Origin: Halorientalis salina
Lineage (GTDB): Archaea; Halobacteriota; Halobacteria; Halobacteriales; Haloarculaceae
Direction: 5' to 3'
NCBI RefSeq assembly: GCF_005049285.1
Contig: NZ_SOSC01000007.1
Coordinates: forward strand, 62,001-126,000
DNA length: 64,000 nt
Shown piece by piece: positions 25,573 through 34,325 of this stretch. Each line of letters opens with the position of its first letter. Position 1 is the first letter of the stretch. A program made the position numbers and the translations under genes. The notes below the pieces were generated by a model, which had not been told where the DNA came from, did not search any database, and worked only from the letters and a program-made list of their open reading frames with translations.

Positions 25573-25590
25573 ACCGAGAGGGGTCTCGGT
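25573..25590 (+). repeat. Hairpin ahead of the pseudo-receiver/PAS gene
   Basis: ACCGAGA, loop GGGG, TCTCGGT: a perfect 7-bp stem 30 bases before ATG 25621, followed by an SD-like GGAGGTG at 25611-25617. It may shape the leader of this mRNA. Confidence 0.45.
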
Positions 25591-25620
25591 GGCGGGACTC
25601 GAACCAGTCAGGAGGTGCCG

Positions 25621-26397
25621 ATGAGTTCCGTCGAATCCCTGGTCGAGTCGCCCGGGGAATCGGTGCTCCGGCCCTCGACGATCCGCGTCCTCCGCATCGA
25701 CGAGGCCAGCGACGACGAGGCTGCCCGTCGTCTCACGTTCGAGGACGAAGACGGGATCGAGTGGCAGTCGACGACGGGCTCCGTCGAGGGGGCGGAACTC
25801 GACCGCATCGACTGCGTCGTCAGCACCGACGACACGTCCGTCTCGGCGAAACTCGACTCGCTCGCGACCGTTCGAGAGCACGATCCCACAGTCCCGTTCG
25901 TCCTCGTCACCGGTGAGGGGTCCGACGACGTGGCGGGCCTCCGTTCGGACCGCTGGACCGAGTCGATCCCGGCCCCTCCGGCGTCGACGATCACAGAGCG
26001 ACTGAAGACCCGAATCCGACAACTCGTCGCGCACAGGCGAGCCGTGACCGTGGCCGAGCGTGCGCTCGGCACCGTCGAGACCGTCCGTGACGGGGTCTGT
26101 ATCGCCGGCCCCGGCGGAACCATCGAGTTCGCCAACAACGCCTTCGTGTCGCGGTTCGGCACGGATCGCTCGGAACTGGTCGGTTCCTCCTGGCGGTCCC
26201 TCTACACCGAGTCCGCGGTCGACCGACTCGAACGGACGGCGCTCCCGACGGTCCGCGACGGGTGGCGATGGTCGGGCGAGTGTACCGGTCGCCGGGTCGA
26301 CGGCGAGCCCTTTACCGCCAACACGAGCGTCGTCGCCCTCGACGACGGGAGCCTCGTGTTCACGATCCACGGGATCGAGCGGTCTTCGACCGACTGA
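25621..26397 (+). CDS. Pseudo-receiver plus PAS domain protein
   Basis: A 258-residue signalling protein. Residues about 19-125 align by eye with haloarchaeal receiver domains (IRVLRIDEAS, IDCVVSTDD, VPFVLVTGEGSDDVA), but the position of the phospho-acceptor Asp appears to be Thr and the conserved Lys near the end is missing, so it is probably not phosphorylated. Residues about 140-255 form a PAS domain (VRDGVCIAGPGGTIEFANNAFVSRFGTDRSELVGSSWRSLY). No kinase or HTH output follows. It may act as a stand-alone sensor or adaptor for the neighbouring HalOD1 or Bat proteins (inference). The start is supported by GGAGGTG upstream, though with only three bases of spacing. Confidence 0.75.
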   Translation: MSSVESLVESPGESVLRPSTIRVLRIDEASDDEAARRLTFEDEDGIEWQSTTGSVEGAELDRIDCVVSTDDTSVSAKLDSLATVREHDPTVPFVLVTGEGSDDVAGLRSDRWTESIPAPPASTITERLKTRIRQLVAHRRAVTVAERALGTVETVRDGVCIAGPGGTIEFANNAFVSRFGTDRSELVGSSWRSLYTESAVDRLERTALPTVRDGWRWSGECTGRRVDGEPFTANTSVVALDDGSLVFTIHGIERSSTD

Positions 26398-26585
26398 GAC
26401 GCGGTGTTCCGTCCGCGCCCCTCGCCGTCCCTCGCGTGAGTACCCCGATACCCTCGAGGTCGAACTCGACCCGCCGGGTTCCCGCGCCACGACGAGCGAA
26501 ACGCCGACCGCTTCGATGGGACAGAACGCGCTGCGGCAGTTTTTCGCTCGATCCCGGTCGCGGCCGCGTGCGGCCGGGACCCGAT

Positions 26586-27014
26586 TCACAGCGCCTGATT
26601 CGACCCCCGTTGCCGGAGGATCGTGTTCCGGAGCTTCGGCAGGTAATGTGTCAGGTTCGTCGTCGTCACGATCCCCACGAGCTGGCCGTCGTCGACGACC
26701 GGGAGCCGACGGATGGAGTGTTGTTTCATCCTGTCCGCTGCGACGTGGATGGGTTCACTGCCCGCTATCGTGACGACCGGCGCGCTCATGAACGTGGACA
26801 CGGCGACCGTGTCCAGGTCGCCGTTCGTCGCGACCTGTCGGATGACGTCCGACTCGGTCACGATGCCGATCAGCCGACCGGTGTCCGGCTCGACTACCAC
26901 GAGCGATCCGAGTCGCTTCTCGGCGAACTGACGTGCCACTCTGGCGGCTGTTACCTCGCCCGTGATGGTCTCGACACCGCGTGCCATCACGTTCGACACC
27001 GGAATATCTATCAT
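26586..27014 (-). CDS. Two-CBS-domain protein
   Basis: A 142-residue protein made of two CBS motifs (about 1-60: IPVSNVMARGVETITGEVTAARVARQFAEKRLGSLVVVEPDTGRLIGIVTESDVIRQV; about 70-130: VSTFMSAPVVTIAGSEPIHVAADRMKQHSIRRLPVVDDGQLVGIVTTTNL). CBS pairs bind adenine nucleotides or SAM and act as energy or ligand sensors; stand-alone haloarchaeal members have no assigned partner. SAH hydrolase, 90 nt further along the same strand, makes an adenosyl-ligand role attractive but unproven. ATG at 27014 starts the domain directly. Confidence 0.85.
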   Translation of the reverse strand: MIDIPVSNVMARGVETITGEVTAARVARQFAEKRLGSLVVVEPDTGRLIGIVTESDVIRQVATNGDLDTVAVSTFMSAPVVTIAGSEPIHVAADRMKQHSIRRLPVVDDGQLVGIVTTTNLTHYLPKLRNTILRQRGSNQAL

Positions 27015-27103
27015 GGTTCATAATGGGTCGGTCGCTGGTTAACGCTACTGACCGTGCTCTCTCCGGTGTCTGCGGTCTGGTCTCGGGATCGCTATCCGTC
27101 GAC

Positions 27104-28381
27104 TCAGGTTCCGTGCTGCCAGGAGCCCATGTACTCACGCTGTTCGTCGCTCAGGTCGTCGAAACCGACCCCTTCGGCGTCGAGTTTGATCTCGGCGACT
27201 TCCCGGTCCAGGTCGTCGGGCACGTCGTGGACGCCAGCGTCGTACTCGTCGCCGCTCTCGATTAGCTCGCGCACACAGACCGCCTGGACGCCGAAGGACT
27301 GGTCCATGACCTCGACGGGGTGGCCCAGCGCCACCGGCGTCGCGAGGTTGACGAGACGCCCCTCGGCCAGCACGTTCAGTTCGCGGCCGTCGGGCATGAC
27401 GTAGGCCTCGATGCCGTCGCGGGGTTCGGTGACCTCCTCGGCCATCTCTTCGAGCGCCACGAGATCGATCTCCACGTCGAAGTGGCCGGCGTTCGCGAGG
27501 AGAACACCGTCTTTCATCTCCTCGAAGTCCTCGCGGGTGATGACGTCGCGGTTGCCCGTGGTCGTGATGAACACGTCGCCTTCCTTGGCGGCCTCCTGCA
27601 TGGGCATGACCTCGTAGCCCTCCATGTGGGCTTCCAGGGCGCGGCGGGCGTCGACTTCCGTGACGATGACGCGGGCGTTCTGGCCGCTGGCCTTCTTGGC
27701 GACGCCGCGGCCGCAGTCGCCGTAGCCGCCGACGACGACGGTCTTGCCGGCGTAGGAGAGGTTCGTCGTCATGGCGATGGACGCCAGCGAGGACTCGCCG
27801 GTGCCGTGGACGTTGTCGAACAGCCGCTTCATCGGCGTGTCGTTGACGGCGAAGACCGGGTAGTCGAGCGCGCCGTCCTCGTCCATCGCGCGCAGGCGGT
27901 GGACCCCCGTGGTCGTCTCCTCACAGCCGCCGACGATGGTGTCGATGAGTTCGGGGTAGTCCTCGTGGATGGCGGCGATGAGGTCCATCCCGTCGTCCAC
28001 AGTAATAGTCGGTTCGTGGTCGATGACGGCCTCCATGGCCGCGTAGTAGGCGTCGTCGTCGACGCCGCGTTCGGCGTAGGAGGTGACGTTCTCGTGGGCG
28101 TCGAGCGCGGCGCTCACGTCGTCGTGGGTCGAGAGCGGGTTACAGCCGGTGATGGCGACTTCGGCGCCGCCGTCGGCCAGCGTCTCGGCCAGCACCGCCG
28201 TCTTGGCTTCGACGTGCATCGCCATGCCGATGCGCTCGCCGGCGAAGGGCTGGTCGTCCTGGAAGTCCTCGCGGAGCGAGGCCATGATCGGCATGTGTTC
28301 GCGCGCCCAGTCGATCTTGCGCCGCCCTTCCTCCCGGGCGGTCTCGACGTCGGCGAGTCGCTCGCTGATCGGCGTAGTCAT
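27104..28381 (-). CDS. ahcY: Adenosylhomocysteinase (SAH hydrolase)
   Basis: Splits S-adenosylhomocysteine into adenosine and homocysteine with tightly bound NAD, removing the inhibitor of methyltransferases and feeding the methionine cycle. At 425 residues it has the archaeal/bacterial short form. Visible motifs: NPLSTHDDVSAAL, DDGMDL, NDTPMKRLFDNVHGTGES (substrate-binding Lys/Asp/Asn), and the NAD fold GYGDCGRGVAKKA. It ends in REYMGSWQHGT rather than the Lys-Tyr tail of eukaryotic enzymes. ATG 28381 gives the typical MTTPISERLADVE start; an in-frame codon nine residues earlier (28408) is less likely. It lies near the DadD deaminase, which can act on the same substrate. Confidence 0.95.
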   Translation of the reverse strand: MTTPISERLADVETAREEGRRKIDWAREHMPIMASLREDFQDDQPFAGERIGMAMHVEAKTAVLAETLADGGAEVAITGCNPLSTHDDVSAALDAHENVTSYAERGVDDDAYYAAMEAVIDHEPTITVDDGMDLIAAIHEDYPELIDTIVGGCEETTTGVHRLRAMDEDGALDYPVFAVNDTPMKRLFDNVHGTGESSLASIAMTTNLSYAGKTVVVGGYGDCGRGVAKKASGQNARVIVTEVDARRALEAHMEGYEVMPMQEAAKEGDVFITTTGNRDVITREDFEEMKDGVLLANAGHFDVEIDLVALEEMAEEVTEPRDGIEAYVMPDGRELNVLAEGRLVNLATPVALGHPVEVMDQSFGVQAVCVRELIESGDEYDAGVHDVPDDLDREVAEIKLDAEGVGFDDLSDEQREYMGSWQHGT

Positions 28382-28486
28382 GCCTGAAGGATAGGTCAGG
28401 GCGTTCAAAACAGTGCCGAACCGACCCGCCGGCGGTCGGGGACGGCAACGGACGTGCTCGCACGGTCGCCCGTGGACTCGGTCGCG

Positions 28487-29350
28487 CTATCGACCGGGGC
28501 CGCCGCCGTTCCCGCGGTTCGCGGGCGGTCCGCCGTCGTCGTCGGCCGTTTCGGCTTCGTCGTCCGTTTCATCGTCGTCGGTCTCGGATTCGGTCTCCTC
28601 CTCGTCCGCGTCGTCAGTCTCGTCTTCGGCGTCGTCCGTCTCGGTCTCGTTCTCGCTGTCGTCATCGCCGTCACGCTCGCCCGGCGGTCCGCGGTCCGCG
28701 GGCGGACCGCGCCGGTCGTCGGTCTCGTTCTCGTCGTCGTCCCCACCGGCGAACGCCGGCGGACCGCGCTGGTCGTCAGATTCGTTCTCGCCGTCGTCTT
28801 CGTTCACGAAGTCGGGCGGCCCGCGTCGGTCCTCGCTCTCGTTCTCGCTTTCGTTCTCGTCACCGCCGGGGCCGGCGTGCGCGGGCGGGCCGGCGTGGGC
28901 TGGAGCGTTCCCGGGGTTGTTCTGGACCGCGAACGACGCCACCACGATACCGAACGGCTGGTCCGTCTCGTTCGTGCTGTTCGAGAGGAAATCGTTCTTG
29001 TACTGACCCAGGACGAGTCCGAACGGCCGGTCGTCGAACACCGTCTCGTTGTCGTCGAGGTCAGTCTCGTTCGCGTCGTCAGTTTCGTTCAGATCCGTTT
29101 CGTTCAGATCCGTTTCGTTCAGATCCGTTTCGTTCAGATCCGTTTCGTTCAGATCGGTCTCGTTCAGATCGGTCTCGTTCTCGTCAGTCGTGTTGGTATC
29201 GTCAGTCGTGTTCGTGTCGTCGTCCGCGACCGCGAGGTCGGTCGTCGACCCGACGGCGGTCGGGCTGGACGCCGCGGCGGCCGGACCGACGGCCGCCACG
29301 ACCAGCAGTACAACGGCCGCGAGTGCGAGCAGTGAATGTCTGAAACGCAT
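28487..29350 (-). CDS. Secreted acidic repeat protein with N-glycosylation-sequon array
   Basis: A 287-residue exported protein: Sec-type signal peptide (MRFRHSLLALAAVVLLVVAAVGPAAAA), then a very Asp/Glu/Asn/Thr-rich region with six or more Asn-Glu-Thr-Asp-Leu repeats. A short folded-looking segment (RPFGLVLGQYKNDFLSNSTNETDQPFGIVVASFAVQNNPG) follows, and then acidic spacers between RGPPDF/RGPPAFAG/RGPPADRGPPG motifs. Each NET is a potential N-glycosylation site (AglB-type, N-x-S/T). No membrane anchor or PGF-CTERM is visible, so it may be released or held by the S-layer. The ATG 29350 choice follows from the signal peptide. No function can be assigned; a cell-surface matrix protein is the likeliest class. 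Confidence 0.7.
   Translation of the reverse strand: MRFRHSLLALAAVVLLVVAAVGPAAAASSPTAVGSTTDLAVADDDTNTTDDTNTTDENETDLNETDLNETDLNETDLNETDLNETDLNETDDANETDLDDNETVFDDRPFGLVLGQYKNDFLSNSTNETDQPFGIVVASFAVQNNPGNAPAHAGPPAHAGPGGDENESENESEDRRGPPDFVNEDDGENESDDQRGPPAFAGGDDDENETDDRRGPPADRGPPGERDGDDDSENETETDDAEDETDDADEEETESETDDDETDDEAETADDDGGPPANRGNGGGPGR
29086..29175. repeat. Six tandem 15-bp repeats
   Basis: Units of CGTTCAGATCCGTTT: four identical copies (29086-29145) then two identical variants with CGGTCT at the end (29146-29175). On the coding (minus) strand each encodes Asn-Glu-Thr-Asp-Leu. Confidence 0.9.
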
Positions 29351-29478
29351 CACGTCAGTACAGATCCCTTTCCTCCATAAACCCGGACTCCCGTTCATCT
29401 CGTTCAGACACTCCAAAACGGCTGCAAAACTGTTTATACTGTTTACAAACGATTCTCGACGTTTAATCTTTCGCCCGG

Positions 29479-30771
29479 CTACGCCGTCGCGCGTTCGACG
29501 AGCGCCCGTGCGCGCTCGCTGGCCTCCGCTACGACCTGCTGTTCGTCGAGCGTGAGCACCGTCCGGTCGCGCATGAGCACCTGCCCGTCACAGACGGTGT
29601 GGCGCACGTCCGTGCCGGTCGCGGCGTAGGCCAGGTGGCTCACCAGGTCGTGGGCCGGCGTCAGTCGCGGTTCGTCCAGGTCGACCACGGCGAGGTCGGC
29701 GTTCGCGCCGGGTTCGATGCGGCCCGACTCGATTCCGAGGGCGGCCGCGCTCCCCTGCGTGGCCATCTCGACCACCGTGGCAGCGTCGACGGCGCTGGCG
29801 TCGTCGGCCGCGAGTTTCCCCAGCATGGCGGCGTCGCGCATCTCGTCGAACATCGAGAGGTCGTTGTTCGAGGCCGCGCCGTCGGTGCCCAGGCCGACGG
29901 TGACGCCGGCGTCGAGCATCTCCTGAACGGGGGCCATCCCGCTGGCGAGTTTCATGTTCGAGGCCGGGCAGTGGACGACGGCGGTCCCGCGCTCGGCCAG
30001 CAACTCGTGTTCGACTTCGTCGGTGTGAACCCCGTGGGCGAGGAAACTTCCGTCGTCGAGCAGGCCCACGTCGTCGGCGTACTCGAGCGGTCGCTCGCCG
30101 TGTTCGTCCACGAGTGGGTCGACCTCACCCTCGGTCTCGTTGGCGTGGAAGTGGATCGGCAGGTCCGCCTCGCGGGCTTTCGGGACGAACTCGCGGAGGA
30201 ACTGCTCGCCGACAGTCGTCAGCGAGTGGGGCTGGAACGTCGTCGTGATGCGCCCGTCGGCCGCTCCCTGGAGGTCCTCGGCAACGTCGAGGCTCGCCTG
30301 GCAGTCCTCGCGGGCGGCCGTCTCGTCTTTGCCCACGGTGATCGCGGTGTGGCCGAGTTTCGCCCGGACGCCCGATGCCTCGACGGCGGCGGCGATCTCG
30401 GGCACGTGGAAGTACATGTCGGAAAACGCCGTGGTGCCCGACCGGATCATCTCCAGGATGCCCAGCCGTGCGCCGGCCCGTACGTCCTCGGGGGTGAGTT
30501 CGGCTTCGACGGGCCAGATGTCCTCCTGCAGCCAGGCGTCGAGGGGCTTGTCGTCGGCGTACCCCCGGAGCAACGTCATCGCGACGTGGGTGTGGGCGTT
30601 GACGAGTCCCGGGATGACGAGGTCGCCCTCGGCGTCCAGGCCCACGTCGCCCTCCGCGACGTCGCCGACTTCCAGGATTTCCCCGGCGTCCTGATCGACG
30701 AGGACGTCGGCGCGTTCGATCGTCGTGTCCGGGCGGAGCACCCGGCCGTCCGTGATCCGAAGCGTGGTCAT
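29479..30771 (-). CDS. dadD: 5'-deoxyadenosine / SAH / MTA deaminase (DadD-type amidohydrolase)
   Basis: Metal-dependent amidohydrolase of 430 residues that deaminates adenosine derivatives; archaeal DadD acts on 5'-deoxyadenosine, SAH, MTA and adenosine. Motifs: first metal site GLVNAHTHVAMTLLRGYADD (His-x-His), HFHANETEGEVD (His and Glu), GTDGAASNNDLSMFDE (catalytic Asp) and the EQQVVAEASERARALVERA tail. Substrate choice between DadD, MtaD and guanine or chlorohydrolase relatives cannot be settled from sequence, but the presence of SAH hydrolase 1.1 kb away fits SAM by-product recycling. ATG 30771 begins MTTLRITDGRVL; it is divergent from threonine synthase. Confidence 0.85.
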   Translation of the reverse strand: MTTLRITDGRVLRPDTTIERADVLVDQDAGEILEVGDVAEGDVGLDAEGDLVIPGLVNAHTHVAMTLLRGYADDKPLDAWLQEDIWPVEAELTPEDVRAGARLGILEMIRSGTTAFSDMYFHVPEIAAAVEASGVRAKLGHTAITVGKDETAAREDCQASLDVAEDLQGAADGRITTTFQPHSLTTVGEQFLREFVPKAREADLPIHFHANETEGEVDPLVDEHGERPLEYADDVGLLDDGSFLAHGVHTDEVEHELLAERGTAVVHCPASNMKLASGMAPVQEMLDAGVTVGLGTDGAASNNDLSMFDEMRDAAMLGKLAADDASAVDAATVVEMATQGSAAALGIESGRIEPGANADLAVVDLDEPRLTPAHDLVSHLAYAATGTDVRHTVCDGQVLMRDRTVLTLDEQQVVAEASERARALVERATA

Positions 30772-30927
30772 GTGGTCGTGTCCGGGGGCGGGCGTCTTAA
30801 TCCACCGGGTCCCGGGCGTTTCCAGAGCCCGCGTTTCAGGCTCGGATATCACGCACCGGGCGACGGAAGCGGGGACCCCGACGCGGAAAAGGTGGGCTTT
30901 TTGCGGCGTGCGGCCCTCGTCCCGGCA

Positions 30928-32193
30928 ATGGCAGACCTGACACTTTCGCCTTCGGACTCCGAGACCGTGCCCGACGTCGCCGACGACGGCGTCTGGCTCA
31001 CCTGCATCGAGTGCGGGGAGACCCACGCGCCGTTCGACGACGTCATCTACACCTGCGAGGAATGCGACGGCCTGCTGGAAGCTCGGTACGCCGACGCGCC
31101 GACCTTCGACGACTTCGAGGGTCGCGGCGTCTGGCGCTACAGCGAGGCGCTCCCCTTCGAGGAGGGCGTCACGCTCCCCGAGGGCGACACGCCGCTGCAC
31201 TACGTGCCCCGACTCGAAGAGGACATCGGCGTCCGGAACCTCCGCGTCAAACACGAGGGGATGAACCCCACCGGCTCGTTCAAGGACCGCGGGATGACCG
31301 TCGGCGTCCGGGTCGCCCAGGAGGTCGGCGTCGGCCGCCTGGCCTGTGCCTCGACCGGCAACACCAGCGCCGCACTGGCGGCCTACGGTGCCCGCGCCGG
31401 CCTCCAGACCCTCGTCTTGCTCCCCGCCGGGAAGGTCGCCGCCGGGAAGATTGCCCAGGCGAGTCTCCACGGCGCGCGCATCCTGGAGGTCGACGGCAAC
31501 TTCGACTCCTGTCTCGACATCGTCCAGGATCTGGCGGGCCGCGGTGAGGCCTACCTGCTGAACTCGCTGAACCCCTTCCGGCTGGAGGGCCAGAAGACCA
31601 TCGGCTTCGAGATCCTCGAACGGTTCTACGAGGACGAGGGCCGGTTCCCCGACCGCATCGTCCTCCCGGTCGGCAACGCCGGCAACACCGCGGCGCTGTA
31701 CAAGGCGTTCCGCGAACTCGTCGCCAGCGGCGAACTCGACGAGAGCGAGGTCCCGAAACTCACCGGCGTCCAGGCCGAGGGCGCAGCGCCGATGGTCGAG
31801 GCCATCGAGGAGGGGCTGGACGACACCCGTCGCTGGGAGGAGGTCGAGACCCGCGCGACCGCCATCCGCATCGGCAACCCGGTCAACGCCCCGAAGGCCC
31901 TGCCCGGCATCCGGCACACGGACGGGACCGCCGTCGCCGTCTCCGACGAACAGATCACTGCGGCCCAGCGCGACCTCGCCGAGGAGGGCGTCGGCGTCGA
32001 ACCGGCTTCGGCGGCCTCCGTGGCCGGCCTGCGCAAACTCCGCGAACAGGGCGAGATCGAGGCCGACGAGGACGTGGTCTGTCTCACGACCGGCCACCTC
32101 CTCAAGGACCCCGACGCGGCCGCCGAGGCCGGCGCGGACCCCGAACCGGTCCCCAACGACACCGACGAGGTTCTCGCTCACCTGCAGGAGTAA
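30928..32193 (+). CDS. thrC: Threonine synthase
   Basis: PLP enzyme that converts O-phosphohomoserine to threonine. It has 421 residues. An N-terminal zinc-ribbon-like segment (WLTCIECGETHAPFDDVIYTCEECDGLLEA; four Cys) precedes the beta-family PLP fold with the Schiff-base lysine in MNPTGSFKDRGM, the ASTGNTSAALAAYGARAG phosphate/substrate loop, VLPVGNAGNTAALYKAF, and EPASAASVAGLRKL near the end. The zinc-ribbon is common to archaeal ThrC. ATG 30928 starts the acidic MADLTLSPSDSE leader typical for the family in haloarchaea. It competes with MetX for homoserine-derived substrates encoded elsewhere in the same neighbourhood. Confidence 0.93.
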   Translation: MADLTLSPSDSETVPDVADDGVWLTCIECGETHAPFDDVIYTCEECDGLLEARYADAPTFDDFEGRGVWRYSEALPFEEGVTLPEGDTPLHYVPRLEEDIGVRNLRVKHEGMNPTGSFKDRGMTVGVRVAQEVGVGRLACASTGNTSAALAAYGARAGLQTLVLLPAGKVAAGKIAQASLHGARILEVDGNFDSCLDIVQDLAGRGEAYLLNSLNPFRLEGQKTIGFEILERFYEDEGRFPDRIVLPVGNAGNTAALYKAFRELVASGELDESEVPKLTGVQAEGAAPMVEAIEEGLDDTRRWEEVETRATAIRIGNPVNAPKALPGIRHTDGTAVAVSDEQITAAQRDLAEEGVGVEPASAASVAGLRKLREQGEIEADEDVVCLTTGHLLKDPDAAAEAGADPEPVPNDTDEVLAHLQE

Positions 32194-32297
32194 TTCGCTC
32201 GAAGGAAATTCTTGCACTGAAGCCCGTCGGCCGGGCGTGTGACCACTGTCTGACGGATCTTTTTGCGAGTGTCTCCCATAGTTGTATCACCGCGACG

Positions 32298-32678
32298 ATG
32301 GTACCCGAAACTACTCACGATCCGCCCGGGGGGGAAACTGACGACCACGGCGAGGCCGAACCGGATGCGACGCTCGGTTCCGGCGCGATCGACGTCGAGA
32401 CGTGCTCGACGGTCGCCCGATCGGTGACCCACACCGGGGCCGCCCGTGACAGACTCCACAGTATCGAACGAGCGATCCTCCAGGCCCGAATCGCCGCCTT
32501 GGAGCAGGCGCTCGAAGCGAAAGACCGGCAGCGAACGGCGATCGTCGACCGGTACGAGACGATCCTGGCCGAGCGAGACCGAGACGGCGACGACGGGGCC
32601 GTCGCCATCGAGTTCGAGGACGACGGGGGAGACGAGGGTCTTCTGGGGGGCCTTCGGTCGCTCCTGGGTCGCCGCTGA
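32298..32678 (+). CDS. Small acidic coiled-coil protein
   Basis: A 126-residue hypothetical protein: acidic leader (HDPPGGETDDHGEAEPDAT), a short Cys-containing stretch (VETCSTVARSVTHTG), a long amphipathic helix likely to form a coiled coil (about 50-95: RLHSIERAILQARIAALEQALEAKDRQRTAIVDRYETILAERD), and a C-terminal helix LLGGLRSLLGRR that could touch a membrane. I do not recognise a function. It follows threonine synthase in the same direction after 104 nt and is convergent with serA. Confidence 0.6.
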   Translation: MVPETTHDPPGGETDDHGEAEPDATLGSGAIDVETCSTVARSVTHTGAARDRLHSIERAILQARIAALEQALEAKDRQRTAIVDRYETILAERDRDGDDGAVAIEFEDDGGDEGLLGGLRSLLGRR

Positions 32679-32714
32679 GCCGGGTCGACAAAAATTAGCG
32701 ACGCGGTGGGATCG

Positions 32715-34325
32715 TCAGTCGTCGCTCGTGTCGTCGTCGACGGTCCCGTTCAGCGAGATGTGGCTCACGTTGATGATGCGCTCGTCGTCGAGGATCCGAG
32801 TGAGTACGTCCTCGGAGGGCGCGTCGTCTAAGTTGTACACCGACAGGGCCTCGCCGCCGATGGTCTCGCGGGCGTTGAACATCGCTGCGATGTTGACGTC
32901 GGCGTCGCCCAGCGTCGAGCCGATGAAACCGATGACGCCGGGGACGTCCTCGTTGCGCGCGACCAGCATGTGGCCGTGCGGGATGGCGTCGACGCGGTAG
33001 CCGTCGATGCGGACGATCCGCGGGTCCTCGCCGGCGAACTGGGTCCCGCAGACGCCGACCTCCTCGTCGCCGTTCTTGACGGTGACCGTCACCAGACTCT
33101 GGAAGTCCTCCGACGAGCGGCTCTTGGACTCGACCACGTCGATGCCGCGCTCCTCGGCGATCTGGGGGGCGTTGACGGCGTTGACCTGCCACTCGAGGGG
33201 CTCGAAGACGCCCTTGAGCGCGCTGGCCGTCACGAGATCCAGGTCCTCCTCGGCGATGTCGCCGGCGTAGGAGATCTCGACTTCCTCGACGCGTTCCTCG
33301 AACAGCTGGACGGCGATTTTCCCTGCGGTTTCGGCGAGGTCGATGTAGGGTCGAACGCGGGGGAACGCCGACTCGTCCATCGAGGGCGCGTTCAGCGCGT
33401 TCATCACCGGCTCGCCGCGGAAGGCCGCCATCACCTGGTCGGCGGTGCTGGTCGCGACGTTTTCCTGTGCCGCCTCCGTGCTCGCGCCGAGGTGGGGCGT
33501 CACGATGACGTCCTCGACGTCGAGCAGCGGGTTGTCCGGGTCGACCGGTTCCTCGGCGAAGACGTCGACGGCAGCGCCGGCGAGGACACCGTCCTCGACG
33601 GCCTCGGCCAGCGCCGGCTCGTCGATGATGCCGCCCCGGGCGCAGTTGACGACGTAGCCGCCTTCGAGCTGGGCGAGTTCCTCCTCGCCGATCATGTTCT
33701 CGGTCTCGGGGGTCAGCGGCGTGTGGACCGTGATGAAATCGGCCTGTGCGAGACAGTCCTCCAGGTCGTCGACCAGTTCCGCGCCGAGCTGGTCGGCGCG
33801 CTCCTCGGAGATGTACGGGTCGAACGCGACCAGGTTCATGCCGATGGAACCCAGTCGTTTGGCGACTTCCTGGCCGACGCGGCCGAGGCCGACGATCCCG
33901 AGGGTCTTGCCGTTGAGTTCGGTCCCGAGGAACTCGCCTTTGGCCCACTCGCGGTTCGTGAGTCGTTCGTGGGCCTGCGGGATGGAGCGAGCCGTCGCGA
34001 AGGCCATCGCGACCGTGTGTTCGGCGGCTGCCCGAACGTTGCCCTGTGGCGCGTTGGCGACGATGACGCCGTGTTCGGTCGCGGCGTCGATGTCGATGTT
34101 GTCGACGCCGATGCCCGCGCGGCCGACGATGACGAGGTCGTCGGCAGCCTCGAACACCTCGTCGGTGACTTCGGTGCCCGACCGGACGATGAGTCCGTTC
34201 GCGTCCTTGACCGCATCGAGCAGTGCATCACCTTCGACTTCGTAAGCCGTTTCCACGTCGTGCCCCGCCGCGCGGAGTCGCTGAATCCCCGCATCGGCGA
34301 TAGGGTCCGTGACGAGTACCTTCAT
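32715..34325 (-). CDS. serA: D-3-phosphoglycerate dehydrogenase
   Basis: First committed step of serine synthesis: oxidises 3-phosphoglycerate to 3-phosphohydroxypyruvate with NAD. It has 536 residues in the long (type I) form: a 2-hydroxyacid dehydrogenase domain with GLGRVGQEVAKRLG nucleotide motif and catalytic Arg/Glu/His in NCARGGIIDEPAL, VDVFAEEP and VTPHLGASTEAAQ; an allosteric substrate-binding domain (about 310-440); and a C-terminal ACT domain (GHMLVARNEDVPGVIGFIGSTLGDADVNIAAM), which suggests serine feedback control. ATG 34325 begins MKVLVTDPIADAGIQRLRAAGH. A TATA-like TTATG lies about 29 nt upstream. SerB, the last step of the pathway, lies 1.3 kb away. Confidence 0.94.
   Translation of the reverse strand: MKVLVTDPIADAGIQRLRAAGHDVETAYEVEGDALLDAVKDANGLIVRSGTEVTDEVFEAADDLVIVGRAGIGVDNIDIDAATEHGVIVANAPQGNVRAAAEHTVAMAFATARSIPQAHERLTNREWAKGEFLGTELNGKTLGIVGLGRVGQEVAKRLGSIGMNLVAFDPYISEERADQLGAELVDDLEDCLAQADFITVHTPLTPETENMIGEEELAQLEGGYVVNCARGGIIDEPALAEAVEDGVLAGAAVDVFAEEPVDPDNPLLDVEDVIVTPHLGASTEAAQENVATSTADQVMAAFRGEPVMNALNAPSMDESAFPRVRPYIDLAETAGKIAVQLFEERVEEVEISYAGDIAEEDLDLVTASALKGVFEPLEWQVNAVNAPQIAEERGIDVVESKSRSSEDFQSLVTVTVKNGDEEVGVCGTQFAGEDPRIVRIDGYRVDAIPHGHMLVARNEDVPGVIGFIGSTLGDADVNIAAMFNARETIGGEALSVYNLDDAPSEDVLTRILDDERIINVSHISLNGTVDDDTSDD

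Noticed and set aside
25590-25610. GCGGGACTCGAACC, which on the minus strand looks like a tRNA T-arm (GGTTCGAGTCCCGC)
   Set aside because: The flanking five-base stem does not pair, and no anticodon or D arm or acceptor stem can be drawn around it.
29599-30927. Plus-strand in-frame extension of threonine synthase
   Set aside because: It is antisense to the DadD-type gene; ThrC has its normal length and N-terminus from ATG 30928.
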